Translations under genes and position numbers: made by a program
Notes under the pieces: model-generated
What the model was told of the DNA's origin: nothing
What the model saw: the letters and a program-made list of their open reading frames with translations, nothing else
Databases searched by the model: none
Shown here: piece by piece, positions 1 to 7,500 of the stretch
Numbering within the stretch: position 1 is the stretch's first letter
Layout of the letters: every line of letters begins with the position of its first letter
DNA from: Fructobacillus evanidus
GTDB lineage: Bacteria > Bacillota > Bacilli > Lactobacillales > Lactobacillaceae
Length of the DNA stretch: 64,000 nucleotides
Reading direction: 5' to 3'
Assembly: GCF_963580165.1 (NCBI RefSeq)
Contig: NZ_CAUZLM010000008.1
Span: 1-64,000, forward strand

Positions 1-65
1 CTATAGCATTGTTTTTTCCAAAGATAATAAATATTAACTTTGTCTTCTTTTGATAATTTAGACAT
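1..65 (-). CDS. IS3-family transposase OrfA, N-terminal fragment cut by window edge
   Basis: The minus strand opens with MSKLSKEDKVNIYYLWKKQC and runs off the left edge. The pattern M-S-K-L-x-K-x-D-K-x-x-I-Y-x-L resembles the start of the helix-turn-helix OrfA subunit of IS150-group IS3 transposases common in lactobacilli, where OrfA binds the IS ends and is joined to OrfB by frameshifting. The hairpin-bearing IS end lies just upstream (71-110), which supports the call. Only 21 codons are visible, so intactness cannot be judged. Confidence 0.6.
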   Translation of the reverse strand, partial: MSKLSKEDKVNIYYLWKKQCY

Positions 66-70
66 AGTAA

Positions 71-110
71 AACCCCGAAATTTGGTTGTCCAAATTTCGG
101 GGTTCATATC
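71..110. repeat. IS150-like terminal end with strong hairpin
   Basis: Two arms, AACCCCGAAATTTGG and CCAAATTTCGGGGTT, form a near-perfect 15-bp stem with a 4-nt loop. It lies between the partial transposase and tsf. IS150-group ends typically carry such a CCCC-AAA-TTTGGAC hairpin, which blocks read-through into the transposase. It also sits where a tsf terminator is expected. On the minus strand the stem is followed only by a short T stretch. The exact IS boundary, with a TG end near 110-112, is inferred. Confidence 0.55.
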
Positions 111-136
111 AATTCTTGGATACTTTTTAAATGAAC

Positions 137-1021
137 TTAGTTGTTGATTTGCTTAGCAACTTCTTCAGCCAAGTTTGTTGTTTGCTTTTCGATACCTTCA
201 CCAACTTGGTAACGAACGAATGACTTAACAGTCATGTCGTTTTGCTTAACGAAATCAGCAACCTTTTGGTCACCATTCTTAACAAAGTCTTGATCCAACA
301 AAGTGATGTCAGCCAAGAACTTCTTGATCCGTCCTTCAACCATCTTTTCCTTGATGTTGTCAGGCTTACCATTCAAGTCTTCAGAAGCCAATTGAACTTC
401 CTTTTCCTTGGCAACAACATCTGCAGGAACTTGGTCATCAGAAACGTACTGTGGAGCGATAGCGGCGATGTGCATGGCCACGTCACGGGCTGCTTCTTCA
501 TTTGAACCAGTCAAAACGGCCAAAGCAGAGATTGAACCACCCATGTGTGAGTATGCACCGAAGACTTCACCGTCAGTCTTTTCAGCAGTAGCGAAACGAC
601 GCAAAGTAATCTTTTCACCAGTAATCTGAGAAACGTTGATGATCTTGTCGTTAACAGTCCGGTCTTCTTCACCAGCAACTGGCAAAGCCAAAGCAGCTTC
701 AACGTCTGCAGGTTGCTTTTCCAAGATTGTCTTAGTAACAGCAACTAACAAGTCATTAAATTCCTTGTTACCAGCAACGAAATCAGTTTCTGAGTTCAAT
801 TCGATGATGGCAGCCTTGTTGCCTTCAGTCATCACGTAAGTCATACCTTCGGCAGCAACACGGTCACCCTTCTTAGCGGCTTTTGCCATTCCTTTTTCAC
901 GCAACAAGTCGATTGCCTTTTCAATGTCGCCTTCAGCTTCAACCAAAGCCTTCTTGGCATCCATCATTCCAACAGATGTCTTATCACGTAATTCCTTCAC
1001 TAACTTTGCAGTAACAGCCAT
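137..1021 (-). CDS. tsf: Translation elongation factor Ts
   Basis: EF-Ts is the cytoplasmic guanine-nucleotide exchange factor that regenerates EF-Tu-GTP. The 294-aa product has the usual Firmicutes length and begins with a UBA-like N-terminal domain, LVKELRDKTSVGMMDAKKAL. The TDFVA motif that contacts EF-Tu follows at about residues 79-83. Start is the ATG behind AAAGGAG. The gene lies directly downstream of rpsB in the universal rpsB-tsf order, but a hairpin with a T-run (1077-1117) separates them, so read-through or a separate promoter may tune its level. No unusual features. Confidence 0.97.
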   Translation of the reverse strand: MAVTAKLVKELRDKTSVGMMDAKKALVEAEGDIEKAIDLLREKGMAKAAKKGDRVAAEGMTYVMTEGNKAAIIELNSETDFVAGNKEFNDLLVAVTKTILEKQPADVEAALALPVAGEEDRTVNDKIINVSQITGEKITLRRFATAEKTDGEVFGAYSHMGGSISALAVLTGSNEEAARDVAMHIAAIAPQYVSDDQVPADVVAKEKEVQLASEDLNGKPDNIKEKMVEGRIKKFLADITLLDQDFVKNGDQKVADFVKQNDMTVKSFVRYQVGEGIEKQTTNLAEEVAKQINN

Positions 1022-1076
1022 GCAAATGCTCCTTTAGCTTCTTTATTATCTTTTAACAGTCTCTAGTATAGCATAG

Positions 1077-1117
1077 AAAAAGCCGTTCAGCGTCCCAAGC
1101 AGGTCCACCGGAACGGC
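1077..1117 (-). terminator. Terminator or attenuator between rpsB and tsf
   Basis: On the minus strand, GCCGTTC and GAACGGC pair across about 22 nt and are followed by TTTTTC. The position right after rpsB suggests partial termination that sets the rpsB:tsf ratio. The loop is long, so the efficiency is uncertain. Confidence 0.55.
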
Positions 1118-1139
1118 AAATCAATAAACTAATTTCAAC

Positions 1140-1913
1140 TTAGTTGTCTTTTTCAACGATTGTTGTGATTTCTTCGATTGATTCCGTGTTTTCGTCACCT
1201 TCGATGAAAGCATCTTCAGCAGCGTTGTCTTGACCTTGACGGCCTTCGATAACGGCATCAGCCATCTTAGCAGTGATCAAACGGATGGCACGGATAGCGT
1301 CATCGTTTGCAGGAATCTTAACATCAACATCGTCGGGATCGGCGTTTGTGTCAATCATAGCAACAACAGGAATGTTGAGCATGTTGGCTTCCTTAACAGC
1401 GATTTCTTCCTTCTTAGGATCAACAACAAACAAAACATCTGGCAAGTCTTGCATGTCTTCGATTCCACCCAAGAACTTTTCCAACTTTTCACGTTGCTTG
1501 TTCAACAAGACAACTTCCTTCTTAGGAAGTTGTTCGAAAGTACCGTCTTCGGCCATTGCCTTCAAGTCCTTCAAACGTTGAACACGTGTCTTGATTGTGT
1601 TCCAGTTAGTCAAAGTTCCACCCAACCAACGGTGGTTGATGTAGAATTGACCAGCACGTGTTGCTTCTTCAGCGATTGCATCAGATGCTTGCTTCTTAGT
1701 ACCAACAAACAAGATGTTAGCACCATCAGCTGAAGCGTTACGAATAAAGTTGTAAGCTTCGTCGATCAACTTAACAGTCTTTTGCAAGTCGATGATGTGA
1801 ATGCCGTTACGTTCCGTAAAGATGTATGGTGCCATCTTTGGGTTCCAACGACGAGTTTGGTGTCCAAAGTGAACCCCTGCTTCGAGGAGTTCCTTCATTG
1901 TAATAACTGCCAT
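1140..1913 (-). CDS. rpsB: 30S ribosomal protein S2
   Basis: S2 is a late-assembling protein of the small ribosomal subunit. The 257-aa sequence has the family signatures at the N-terminus (MKELLEAGVHFGHQTRRWNP) and VVAMIDTNADP toward the C-terminus, ending in an acidic tail. Translation starts at an ATG seven bases behind AGGAGG. It is the first gene of the rpsB-tsf unit, preceded by a leader of about 120 nt and a clear promoter at 2034-2062. S2 autoregulates through its leader in some bacteria. I could not assign a known leader family here. Confidence 0.97.
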   Translation of the reverse strand: MAVITMKELLEAGVHFGHQTRRWNPKMAPYIFTERNGIHIIDLQKTVKLIDEAYNFIRNASADGANILFVGTKKQASDAIAEEATRAGQFYINHRWLGGTLTNWNTIKTRVQRLKDLKAMAEDGTFEQLPKKEVVLLNKQREKLEKFLGGIEDMQDLPDVLFVVDPKKEEIAVKEANMLNIPVVAMIDTNADPDDVDVKIPANDDAIRAIRLITAKMADAVIEGRQGQDNAAEDAFIEGDENTESIEEITTIVEKDN

Positions 1914-2033
1914 AGTGGCCTCCTAGGTTTAACCTCCGGTAAATTCTTGGTCCGCGCTGACAAATGATCAATCACTTGCACCTGCACGTTCTCGTTTACC
2001 GTGTGTATTTTCGTTGTATTCACAACAGGTACT

Positions 2034-2062
2034 AGTTTACTAAGGTTTTGACCGAAAAGCAA
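2034..2062 (-). promoter_or_regulatory. rpsB promoter
   Basis: Minus-strand TTGCTT and TAAACT are separated by exactly 17 bp. This is a good sigma-A promoter placed about 120 nt upstream of rpsB, leaving an untranslated leader at roughly 1914-2027. Confidence 0.65.
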
Positions 2063-2102
2063 GGATTTTTCTGATTTTTAACTAGTGAAAATCAGTCCAA
2101 AG

Positions 2103-2127
2103 AAAAAGCCAACCACAACCGGCTGGC
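2103..2127 (-). terminator. Terminator downstream of the SPFH operon
   Basis: GCCAGCC and GGTTGGC form a stem on the minus strand directly after the SPFH stop codon and are followed by TTTTTCTTT. Confidence 0.7.
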
Positions 2128-2135
2128 AAATATTC

Positions 2136-3008
2136 TTAATCTTGTTCTTTTGCTAATTCTTGACCTAAAGTTTTGGCCAAAATAGCACTTTGCCCAGTTT
2201 GGTCCAAATCAGCACCATTCGTGACAATCAAGTTGGCATCTGACTTAGCCAAAGCCTCGAAAGCATTAATCGACTGGTTATTGAAATAGTTTTGGTCTGC
2301 GTTCTTCAAAGCAGCCTGAACCTTATCAATCCGGTAACTTTCGGCATCCGCTTTTGTTCGCGTTGCCTCAGCGTTGGCCTTAGCAGTGGCAATCAAAGCT
2401 TCGTTATTAGCCTTTGCGCGCAATTCGATGGACTTGGCCTCACCTTCAGCTTGCGAAATAGCTGCCACTCGTTCTCGATCTGCCTTCAGTTGCGTATCCA
2501 TTGAAGACTGGATAGCTGCACTGGGCTTCAATTCATCGATGTTAATCCGGTCAACATTAATACCATAGGTATTCGTTAAATCACCAATCGCTTCGGCCAA
2601 ATCCTTGTTGATCTGACTCGTCGACCCCAAAGCTTCGTTCAATTCCATCCGACCAATGATGTCGCGCAAATGGCCTCGAACCAATTGTTGCATGGATTCA
2701 ATCGAATTCGTGTTCTCATATGAATACTTCACAGGGTCTGTGATATGGAAGTTTAACGTCACCGTTGCCCCAATATCAGCGTTATCCTTGGTAATAACTG
2801 AATAACCAGCCAACTTCAGTGGCTGCAAGGCTAAGGAAACCGTCCTGATTTTTTGTACCAAAGGCAAACGAAAATTCAAACCCGTCTGCCGTGTCGAAGA
2901 ATACTTACCCAATGTTTCCAAAAGGCCAACACTATTTTGTGGCACAATCTTAAAGGAAACCAGGGCCAAAACGATCACAACAATGATGACAATCACCAAA
3001 ATCGACAT
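2136..3008 (-). CDS. SPFH/Band 7 membrane scaffold protein (stomatin/QmcA-like)
   Basis: The 290-aa protein has one N-terminal membrane helix (residues 2-22, very rich in I, V and L), then an SPFH/prohibitin domain beginning at IVPQNSVGLLETLGKY. An Ala/Glu/Lys-rich coiled coil follows at about residues 185-235 (AEGEAKSIELRAKANNEA). Such proteins oligomerise at the membrane and organise functional microdomains or partner with FtsH. In many bacteria an NfeD protein is the operon partner. Here the upstream partner is instead a 65-aa protein 11 bp away. A terminator follows. The family call is firm, the exact role unknown. Confidence 0.88.
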   Translation of the reverse strand: MSILVIVIIVVIVLALVSFKIVPQNSVGLLETLGKYSSTRQTGLNFRLPLVQKIRTVSLALQPLKLAGYSVITKDNADIGATVTLNFHITDPVKYSYENTNSIESMQQLVRGHLRDIIGRMELNEALGSTSQINKDLAEAIGDLTNTYGINVDRINIDELKPSAAIQSSMDTQLKADRERVAAISQAEGEAKSIELRAKANNEALIATAKANAEATRTKADAESYRIDKVQAALKNADQNYFNNQSINAFEALAKSDANLIVTNGADLDQTGQSAILAKTLGQELAKEQD

Positions 3009-3019
3009 AAATACCGTCC

Positions 3020-3217
3020 TTACTTTTTCTGGAGGATTAAGACGTTCCCCTCGGCACGCTTAATCACATAGGTTTCTTCAGGGACCACATTAGTCCCTGA
3101 AACTAAATCATAGTGATAAAAATTGCCAATAACCTTCACTAACTTCTCTCTTGGGTCGCAGTCTTTAAAAGACACTTGGCGCCCAATAACATTGTTTAAT
3201 TCAAAAGTAGTAATCAT
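3020..3217 (-). CDS. Small conserved-looking protein upstream of the SPFH gene
   Basis: This 65-aa ORF has a GAAGGTGG ribosome binding site and ends 11 bp before the SPFH gene, so the two are probably co-transcribed. The sequence is soluble and mixed-charge, with no signal peptide or membrane segment. Its layout (VIGRQVSFKD, then VIGNFYHYDLVSGT, then ETYVIKRAEGNVLIL) suggests a small beta-barrel. I do not recognise the family. Position suggests a partner of the SPFH scaffold, replacing the usual NfeD OB-fold protein, but this is inference. Confidence 0.6.
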   Translation of the reverse strand: MITTFELNNVIGRQVSFKDCDPREKLVKVIGNFYHYDLVSGTNVVPEETYVIKRAEGNVLILQKK

Positions 3218-3289
3218 TATTTGCCACCTTCAATTCAAATGATTTATCCCATTTTATCATGGATTAAGAGTCTCATAAAGTCCCTCTAC

Positions 3290-3595
3290 CTATTTTTGCC
3301 AAATTGTCGAATCTACTTCTCGTTCTATTAGAAAGGCTTCTTTTTGTGGGCGGCTCAGGTGCTTAAATTTAGCCTCGGCCGAAAGGGCATCGTGTTTATT
3401 AGCAAATGTTTCTTGGTAAATCAGCTGTAATGGATGTCTGGACTTCACTCGAGTAAACTTGGCCCCCTTCCCCGCTTGATGGACCAAAAAACGTCGGTGG
3501 GCATCATCGGAAAACCCACCATAAAAATAACCGTCGGCCGTATAGAGCACATAAAAATCATAAGTTTTGTCATGATCATCCGTCATGATTCCCAT
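3290..3595 (-). CDS. GIY-YIG domain protein (UPF0213-type)
   Basis: The 101-aa product matches the small stand-alone GIY-YIG nuclease-like family: YDFYVLYTADGYFYGGFSDDAHRR carries the opening Tyr pair and the Arg that follows, with the conserved Glu in ALSAEAKFK. In YhbQ-type homologues this fold may act on DNA, but the biological role is unclear. The second motif reads FYGGF rather than YxGxT. The annotated ATG lies three bases from AGGAGG, so the ATG at 3586 is an alternative start. It follows the tRNA methyltransferase gene closely and probably shares its transcript. Confidence 0.8.
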   Translation of the reverse strand: MGIMTDDHDKTYDFYVLYTADGYFYGGFSDDAHRRFLVHQAGKGAKFTRVKSRHPLQLIYQETFANKHDALSAEAKFKHLSRPQKEAFLIEREVDSTIWQK

Positions 3596-3650
3596 CTCCC
3601 TCCTCGAAGGTTATCAAAACCCCCTCCTCGCGCAACCACCTGTAATTGAC

Positions 3651-4436
3651 TTACAGCTGCCAAGGTTGCCCATACAAAATTTCTTGTACCTGGGGCGTGT
3701 ATTCGTCGTTTGCTGTATAGGCAATAATTGGTGGCAAAATTCGAACGCCCCCCGGCTTACCCGCCTTAATCGCTTCGACCAAGACCATGTTGGCCTCACG
3801 GTCGGCCTTGCCGTACACAAATTGAATGCGTTTGACCGCTAATTTCCGGGCAGAAAGGGCAGACATAATGTCTTCTAACCGATCTGGCCGATGAACCAAG
3901 TAAAATTTACCGTTATTCTTTAACAGCTTATTGGCAACTTGCGCTAAACGGGGCAAATCGATGGCAATTTCATGCCGGGCCAGCTGATAATGCTCATCAA
4001 GGTTTTGCTTGGTCTTTTCATTCACGGAAAAATAAGGTGGGTTGGACAGAACAGTGTCCACTGAACCAGGCTTAATATCCGCAAAAATTTCCTGCATATC
4101 AGACTGAATCACGCTCACGCGGTCTTCCAAGTGGTTTAAAACGACCGAGCGTTGGGCCATTTCCGCTAAGTCTTGTTGCAGCTCAACTAATTTTACCTGG
4201 CCGGTAACCTTGGCGGCATAAAAGAGGCCAATCGCTCCCGTTCCTGCCCCTAAATCAACCGACAGGCCCCGTCCTTTTTGTTTAGGTTTGGCAAAATATG
4301 CCAAGAGCACGGCATCTAACGAGTACGAAAACATATCTGGATTTTGGATAATTTGAATCTGTTGTGATGGCAAGCCGTCAAGGCGCTCACCTGCTCGTAA
4401 TTCTTCTGCTACCATGGTCTGTTGCAATATCTCCAT
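3651..4436 (-). CDS. tRNA1(Val) adenine-N6 methyltransferase-like protein (TrmN6/YfiC family)
   Basis: This class I SAM-dependent methyltransferase has 261 residues. The SAM-binding motif I reads VDLGAGTGAIGL (about residues 59-70), and the catalytic motif NPPYF at about 133-137 marks adenine-N6 methylation. The N-terminal RLDGLPSQQIQIIQNPDMFSYSLDAVLL is typical of YfiC proteins, which methylate A37 of tRNA-Val. In Firmicutes the gene is commonly followed by a small GIY-YIG gene, exactly as seen here. It diverges from plsC with their 5' ends 48 bp apart. Confidence 0.88.
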   Translation of the reverse strand: MEILQQTMVAEELRAGERLDGLPSQQIQIIQNPDMFSYSLDAVLLAYFAKPKQKGRGLSVDLGAGTGAIGLFYAAKVTGQVKLVELQQDLAEMAQRSVVLNHLEDRVSVIQSDMQEIFADIKPGSVDTVLSNPPYFSVNEKTKQNLDEHYQLARHEIAIDLPRLAQVANKLLKNNGKFYLVHRPDRLEDIMSALSARKLAVKRIQFVYGKADREANMVLVEAIKAGKPGGVRILPPIIAYTANDEYTPQVQEILYGQPWQL

Positions 4437-4484
4437 AAACTAAGTAAAATTATTCTGTTAAGTCAATTAGAAAGGGACAAGCAG

Positions 4485-5120
4485 ATGTTATTCTATCGCT
4501 TTATCCGGGTCTTTACAGTGACCTTTGTGGCCATTATTAATGGTCGCGTTACCTATCTTCACAAGGAGCGCCTACCAAAAAACGAAAACTACGTTTTGGT
4601 CGGACCACACCGTTCTTGGTGGGATCCCGTTTGGTATGCCATGGCGGCCTATCCAAAGCGCTTCATTTTTATGGCCAAGAAGGAGCTTTTCAAAAATCCT
4701 GCTTTGCGCGCCTTGATTACCACTTTGGGGGCCTTTCCAGTTGATCGGCGCAATGTCGGTACCGATACCATCAAATATCCCATCAACGAGTTAAAGAATG
4801 GCAATCGCTCACTTATTATGTTTCCAACCGGATCACGGCATTCTCAAAAGTTAAAATCAGGATCAATCCTGATTGCCAAGCTTTCAAAGAAGCCGATTGT
4901 TCCAGCAGTTTATCAAGGTCCCGTGAAGTTTTCACATCTATTTAAACGCAATAATACCACAATTAATTTTGGTGAACCAATTGTGATTGATCCTAAGGCC
5001 CGCTTGACGGACGAAAAAATTGCCGAATACAATCAAAAGATTCAAGAATCTTTTGATGCCTTGGACAAAGAAATCGATCCCAACTGGGTATACATCGATC
5101 CAAAAGCACAAAAAAAATAA
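4485..5120 (+). CDS. plsC: 1-acyl-sn-glycerol-3-phosphate acyltransferase
   Basis: The product transfers an acyl chain to lysophosphatidic acid, making phosphatidic acid at the membrane. The 211-aa protein has the HX4D catalytic motif as HRSWWD, the FPTGSR block (in place of FPEGTR) that binds the phosphate, and the IVPAVYQG block near the C-terminus. I chose the ATG at 4485, seven bases after AAGGGA, because the open frame extends upstream only into the divergent methyltransferase region. It is a single gene that ends in a bidirectional terminator shared with yneF. Confidence 0.9.
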   Translation: MLFYRFIRVFTVTFVAIINGRVTYLHKERLPKNENYVLVGPHRSWWDPVWYAMAAYPKRFIFMAKKELFKNPALRALITTLGAFPVDRRNVGTDTIKYPINELKNGNRSLIMFPTGSRHSQKLKSGSILIAKLSKKPIVPAVYQGPVKFSHLFKRNNTTINFGEPIVIDPKARLTDEKIAEYNQKIQESFDALDKEIDPNWVYIDPKAQKK

Positions 5121-5141
5121 GCCGTTTGGCTTATTTTTTTT
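5112..5141. terminator. Bidirectional terminator between plsC and yneF
   Basis: AATAAGCC and GGCTTATT form an 8-bp stem with a GTT tip, with an A-run on the left and eight T on the right. The stem contains both stop codons. Confidence 0.85.
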
Positions 5142-5352
5142 GTGCTTTGGCATTTTGTGCCTTCATTTGAGCCATCATCTGATTCAACTTCTTTTGTGAT
5201 GGCTTCTGGCCCATTGACATCATCATTGACTTCATCATTTCTTCTGAAATGGGTGGGTTCTTTGCCAAGTACGACTTCATCGTAAAGCGGGCCAAGAAGA
5301 ATCCCCCAACCAAACCAACGACCAAAGCCAAAATTCCAACTAATACAACCAT
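5131..5352 (-). CDS. yneF: YneF/UPF0154 family single-pass membrane protein
   Basis: This 73-aa protein has one N-terminal membrane helix with the family glycine pattern (VGILALVVGLVGGFFLARFTM), then KNPPISEEMMKSMMMSMGQKPSQKKLNQMM. The NPPI and MGQKPS blocks are the UPF0154 signatures. The molecular function is not established. In Bacillus, yneF lies near lexA and the cell-division inhibitor yneA, and here too lexA is the next gene, divergently read. The C-terminus ends in an Ala/Gln/Lys-rich tail. Confidence 0.9.
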   Translation of the reverse strand: MVVLVGILALVVGLVGGFFLARFTMKSYLAKNPPISEEMMKSMMMSMGQKPSQKKLNQMMAQMKAQNAKAQKK

Positions 5353-5536
5353 TATTGGTCTCCTTTAACTACGAAAATCTATAAGATATTATAGCATAAA
5401 GGCAAGCAAGACAGTATTTTTTTACAAAAACAGTGGAAAACAGGTCGATAACTCGAATAAAAAAATTTCTTTATCCACTATTTTAAATTTAATCCCCATT
5501 TTGTAATAAAATTTAATATTTCTTAAGGTTTTTTCG

Positions 5537-5550
5537 CGAACATTTGTTTG
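5537..5550 (+). promoter_or_regulatory. LexA (SOS) box
   Basis: CGAAC-ATTT-GTTTG matches the Firmicutes SOS box CGAAC-N4-GTTCG at 9 of 10 arm positions. It overlaps the -35 element of the lexA promoter (5548-5553), so LexA bound here would block its own transcription. Confidence 0.85.
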
Positions 5551-5576
5551 CTTTTCAGGTTAAAATTCGCTAAGAT
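5548..5576 (+). promoter_or_regulatory. lexA promoter
   Basis: TTGCTT and TAAGAT are separated by 17 bp, followed by a leader of about 25 nt to the lexA ATG. The SOS box covers the -35. Confidence 0.65.
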
Positions 5577-5607
5577 AAACGTAGCAAATACAGGTAGGAA
5601 AGTACAT

Positions 5608-6243
5608 ATGGCAAGTTCTGATTCAAAACAAATTCAAGTCTTGAGATTTATTCACGACTATCAAAGTAAAAATGGTTTCCCACCCACCATTCGTGAAATT
5701 GGTGAAGCAGTCGGCCTATCTTCCTCTTCAACCATCCACGGCCACATTGCCCGTTTGATTAAAAACGGCTACCTTGAGAAGAAGGGAGAAGGAACTAAGG
5801 CACGCGCTATTGAAGTGACACCAGCCGGTTTTGAAATCCTCGGAATTTCGGCCACTTCCGGTAAAATTCCAGTCCTAGGATTGGTCACAGCTGGCCAACC
5901 GATTTTAGCCGTCGAACAAGAAGCAACCGAGTTCTTCCCCATTCCAGAAAATCTGATTCCCTATGATGGTGACCTCTTTATGCTGAATGTTCGTGGTGAA
6001 TCCATGATTAACATCGGTATTTTGGATGGCGACAAAGTAATCGTCCGTCGCCAACAAAATGCCGATAATGGCGATATCGTCGTTGCCATGAACGAGGACA
6101 ACGAAGCCACTGTTAAGCGCTTCTTCCAAGAAGGTGGTCACTACCGCCTTCAACCGGAAAACGATACAATGGCCCCTATCATCTTGGAATCTGTTTCCAT
6201 TTTGGGAAAAGTTGTTTCCCTTTACCGCGACGCGATTTACTAA
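5608..6243 (+). CDS. lexA: LexA repressor of the SOS regulon
   Basis: LexA represses DNA-damage genes and cleaves itself when RecA filaments form. The 211-aa protein has a winged helix domain (residues 1-70, PPTIREIGEAVGLSSSSTIHGH) and an S24 peptidase-like domain. The cleavage site is Ala95-Gly96 (VTAGQP), with catalytic Ser132 (RGESM) and Lys170 (EATVK). The ATG at 5608 follows AGGTAGGAAAG. The open frame extends further up through the operator, but that part is untranslated leader. Autoregulation is visible from the SOS box over the promoter. Confidence 0.96.
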   Translation: MASSDSKQIQVLRFIHDYQSKNGFPPTIREIGEAVGLSSSSTIHGHIARLIKNGYLEKKGEGTKARAIEVTPAGFEILGISATSGKIPVLGLVTAGQPILAVEQEATEFFPIPENLIPYDGDLFMLNVRGESMINIGILDGDKVIVRRQQNADNGDIVVAMNEDNEATVKRFFQEGGHYRLQPENDTMAPIILESVSILGKVVSLYRDAIY

Positions 6244-6258
6244 AAACAAACTTGCCTA

Positions 6259-6295
6259 AAGCCCCCGACTACATTTTTGTAGTCGGGCTTTTTTT
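6259..6295 (+). terminator. lexA terminator
   Basis: A stem of AGCCC-CGACTACA and TGTAGTCGGGCT with one bulge is followed by seven T. Confidence 0.88.
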
Positions 6296-6316
6296 AATAG
6301 CAAAATAAGGGCACTA

Positions 6317-6348
6317 AAAAGCCACCAATGAATAAATTGGTGGCTTTT
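6317..6348 (-). terminator. thrC-asd operon terminator
   Basis: AAAAGCCACCAAT and ATTGGTGGCTTTT form a symmetrical stem just after the asd stop. It can work in both directions. Confidence 0.85.
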
Positions 6349-6357
6349 CAAAATTAT

Positions 6358-7449
6358 TTATGCAAAAGTTGAGTCAGCTGGTACACGGACCAAGTCCATT
6401 TCAACCAATGTTTGGGCAATTTCAACTGTATTCCAGGCAGCACCCTTCAACAAGTTGTCTGAAACAACCCACAAGTGGAAGGCACCCGGATTTTCCAAAT
6501 CAGGACGAATGCGGCCCACAAATGTTTCACGCTTACCTTCAGCCAAAAGAGGTTGTGGGTAAGTTTGTGTAGCTGGGTCATCCTCAATAATCACATTATC
6601 AACGGCACCGATTGCCTGACGAATCTGATCAGTTGTGACCTTCTCATCGCCAGTATCGATATAAACACTTTCACCGTGACCAATCATAACTGGCACACGA
6701 ACAGCCGTACCAGTCACTTTGATGGCCTTAGCATTCTTGTCACCCAAGATAATCTTCTTCGTTTCGTGGATCATCTTGTATTCTTCGTGTGTGTAGCCTT
6801 CTTCTTCGAAGACATCAATCTGTGGCAACAAGTTAAAGGCTAATGGGAAATGCTTTTTATCACCCTTCACCGGTAGGACATGGGCCAATTCTGCCATGTC
6901 GTCACCCAACAAACGAGCCTGAGCTTCAGCCAAAACCTCATCCATTGCTGCCTTTCCAGCACCTGAAGCCGCCTGGTAAGTCGAAATAATCACCTGGTTC
7001 AAACCAAATTCTCGGTAAACTGGGTCAAGCGCCATCACCAATTGCGTCGTTGAGCAATTAGGATTGGCAATGATTCCTTGATGTTCCTTGAGAGCAGTGG
7101 CGTTGACTTCAGGTACAACTAGTGGCACCTGATCGTTCATTCGCCAGTATGAAGAGTTATCGACCACAACAGCACCAGCCTTAACAGCAGCCGGAGCCAA
7201 AGCCTTTGAGGTAGATCCACCGGCTGAGGCCAAAACAATATCAACACCTGCAAAGGAATCTTCAGTTGCTTCTTCGACCGTTAATTCTTGGTCCTTAAAG
7301 CTAATTTTTTGACCGGCTGAACGAGCAGAAGCTAAGGCCTTGACTTCACCAACCGGAATTGTTGACTGGGCCAACTGGTCCAAAATTCGACGTCCAACAG
7401 CACCCGTTGCACCGAGCACTGCTACATTATAGGCTGTCTTTGCTACCAT
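6358..7449 (-). CDS. asd: Aspartate-semialdehyde dehydrogenase
   Basis: Asd reduces beta-aspartyl phosphate to aspartate semialdehyde with NADPH, the branch point to threonine, methionine, lysine and cell-wall precursors. The 363-aa sequence has the NADP-binding loop GATGAVG (about residues 13-19), the catalytic Cys in ANPNCSTTQ, and VPVMIGHGESV near the substrate-binding His. It lies 51 bp downstream of thrC and probably shares its transcript, since a terminator is seen only after asd. The partner enzymes hom, thrB and lysC are on the opposite strand. Confidence 0.95.
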   Translation of the reverse strand: MVAKTAYNVAVLGATGAVGRRILDQLAQSTIPVGEVKALASARSAGQKISFKDQELTVEEATEDSFAGVDIVLASAGGSTSKALAPAAVKAGAVVVDNSSYWRMNDQVPLVVPEVNATALKEHQGIIANPNCSTTQLVMALDPVYREFGLNQVIISTYQAASGAGKAAMDEVLAEAQARLLGDDMAELAHVLPVKGDKKHFPLAFNLLPQIDVFEEEGYTHEEYKMIHETKKIILGDKNAKAIKVTGTAVRVPVMIGHGESVYIDTGDEKVTTDQIRQAIGAVDNVIIEDDPATQTYPQPLLAEGKRETFVGRIRPDLENPGAFHLWVVSDNLLKGAAWNTVEIAQTLVEMDLVRVPADSTFA

Positions 7450-7500
7450 AAAAAAATTCTCTCTTTCTTTTTAAATGACATAATAAACAACAGAAGAAAA

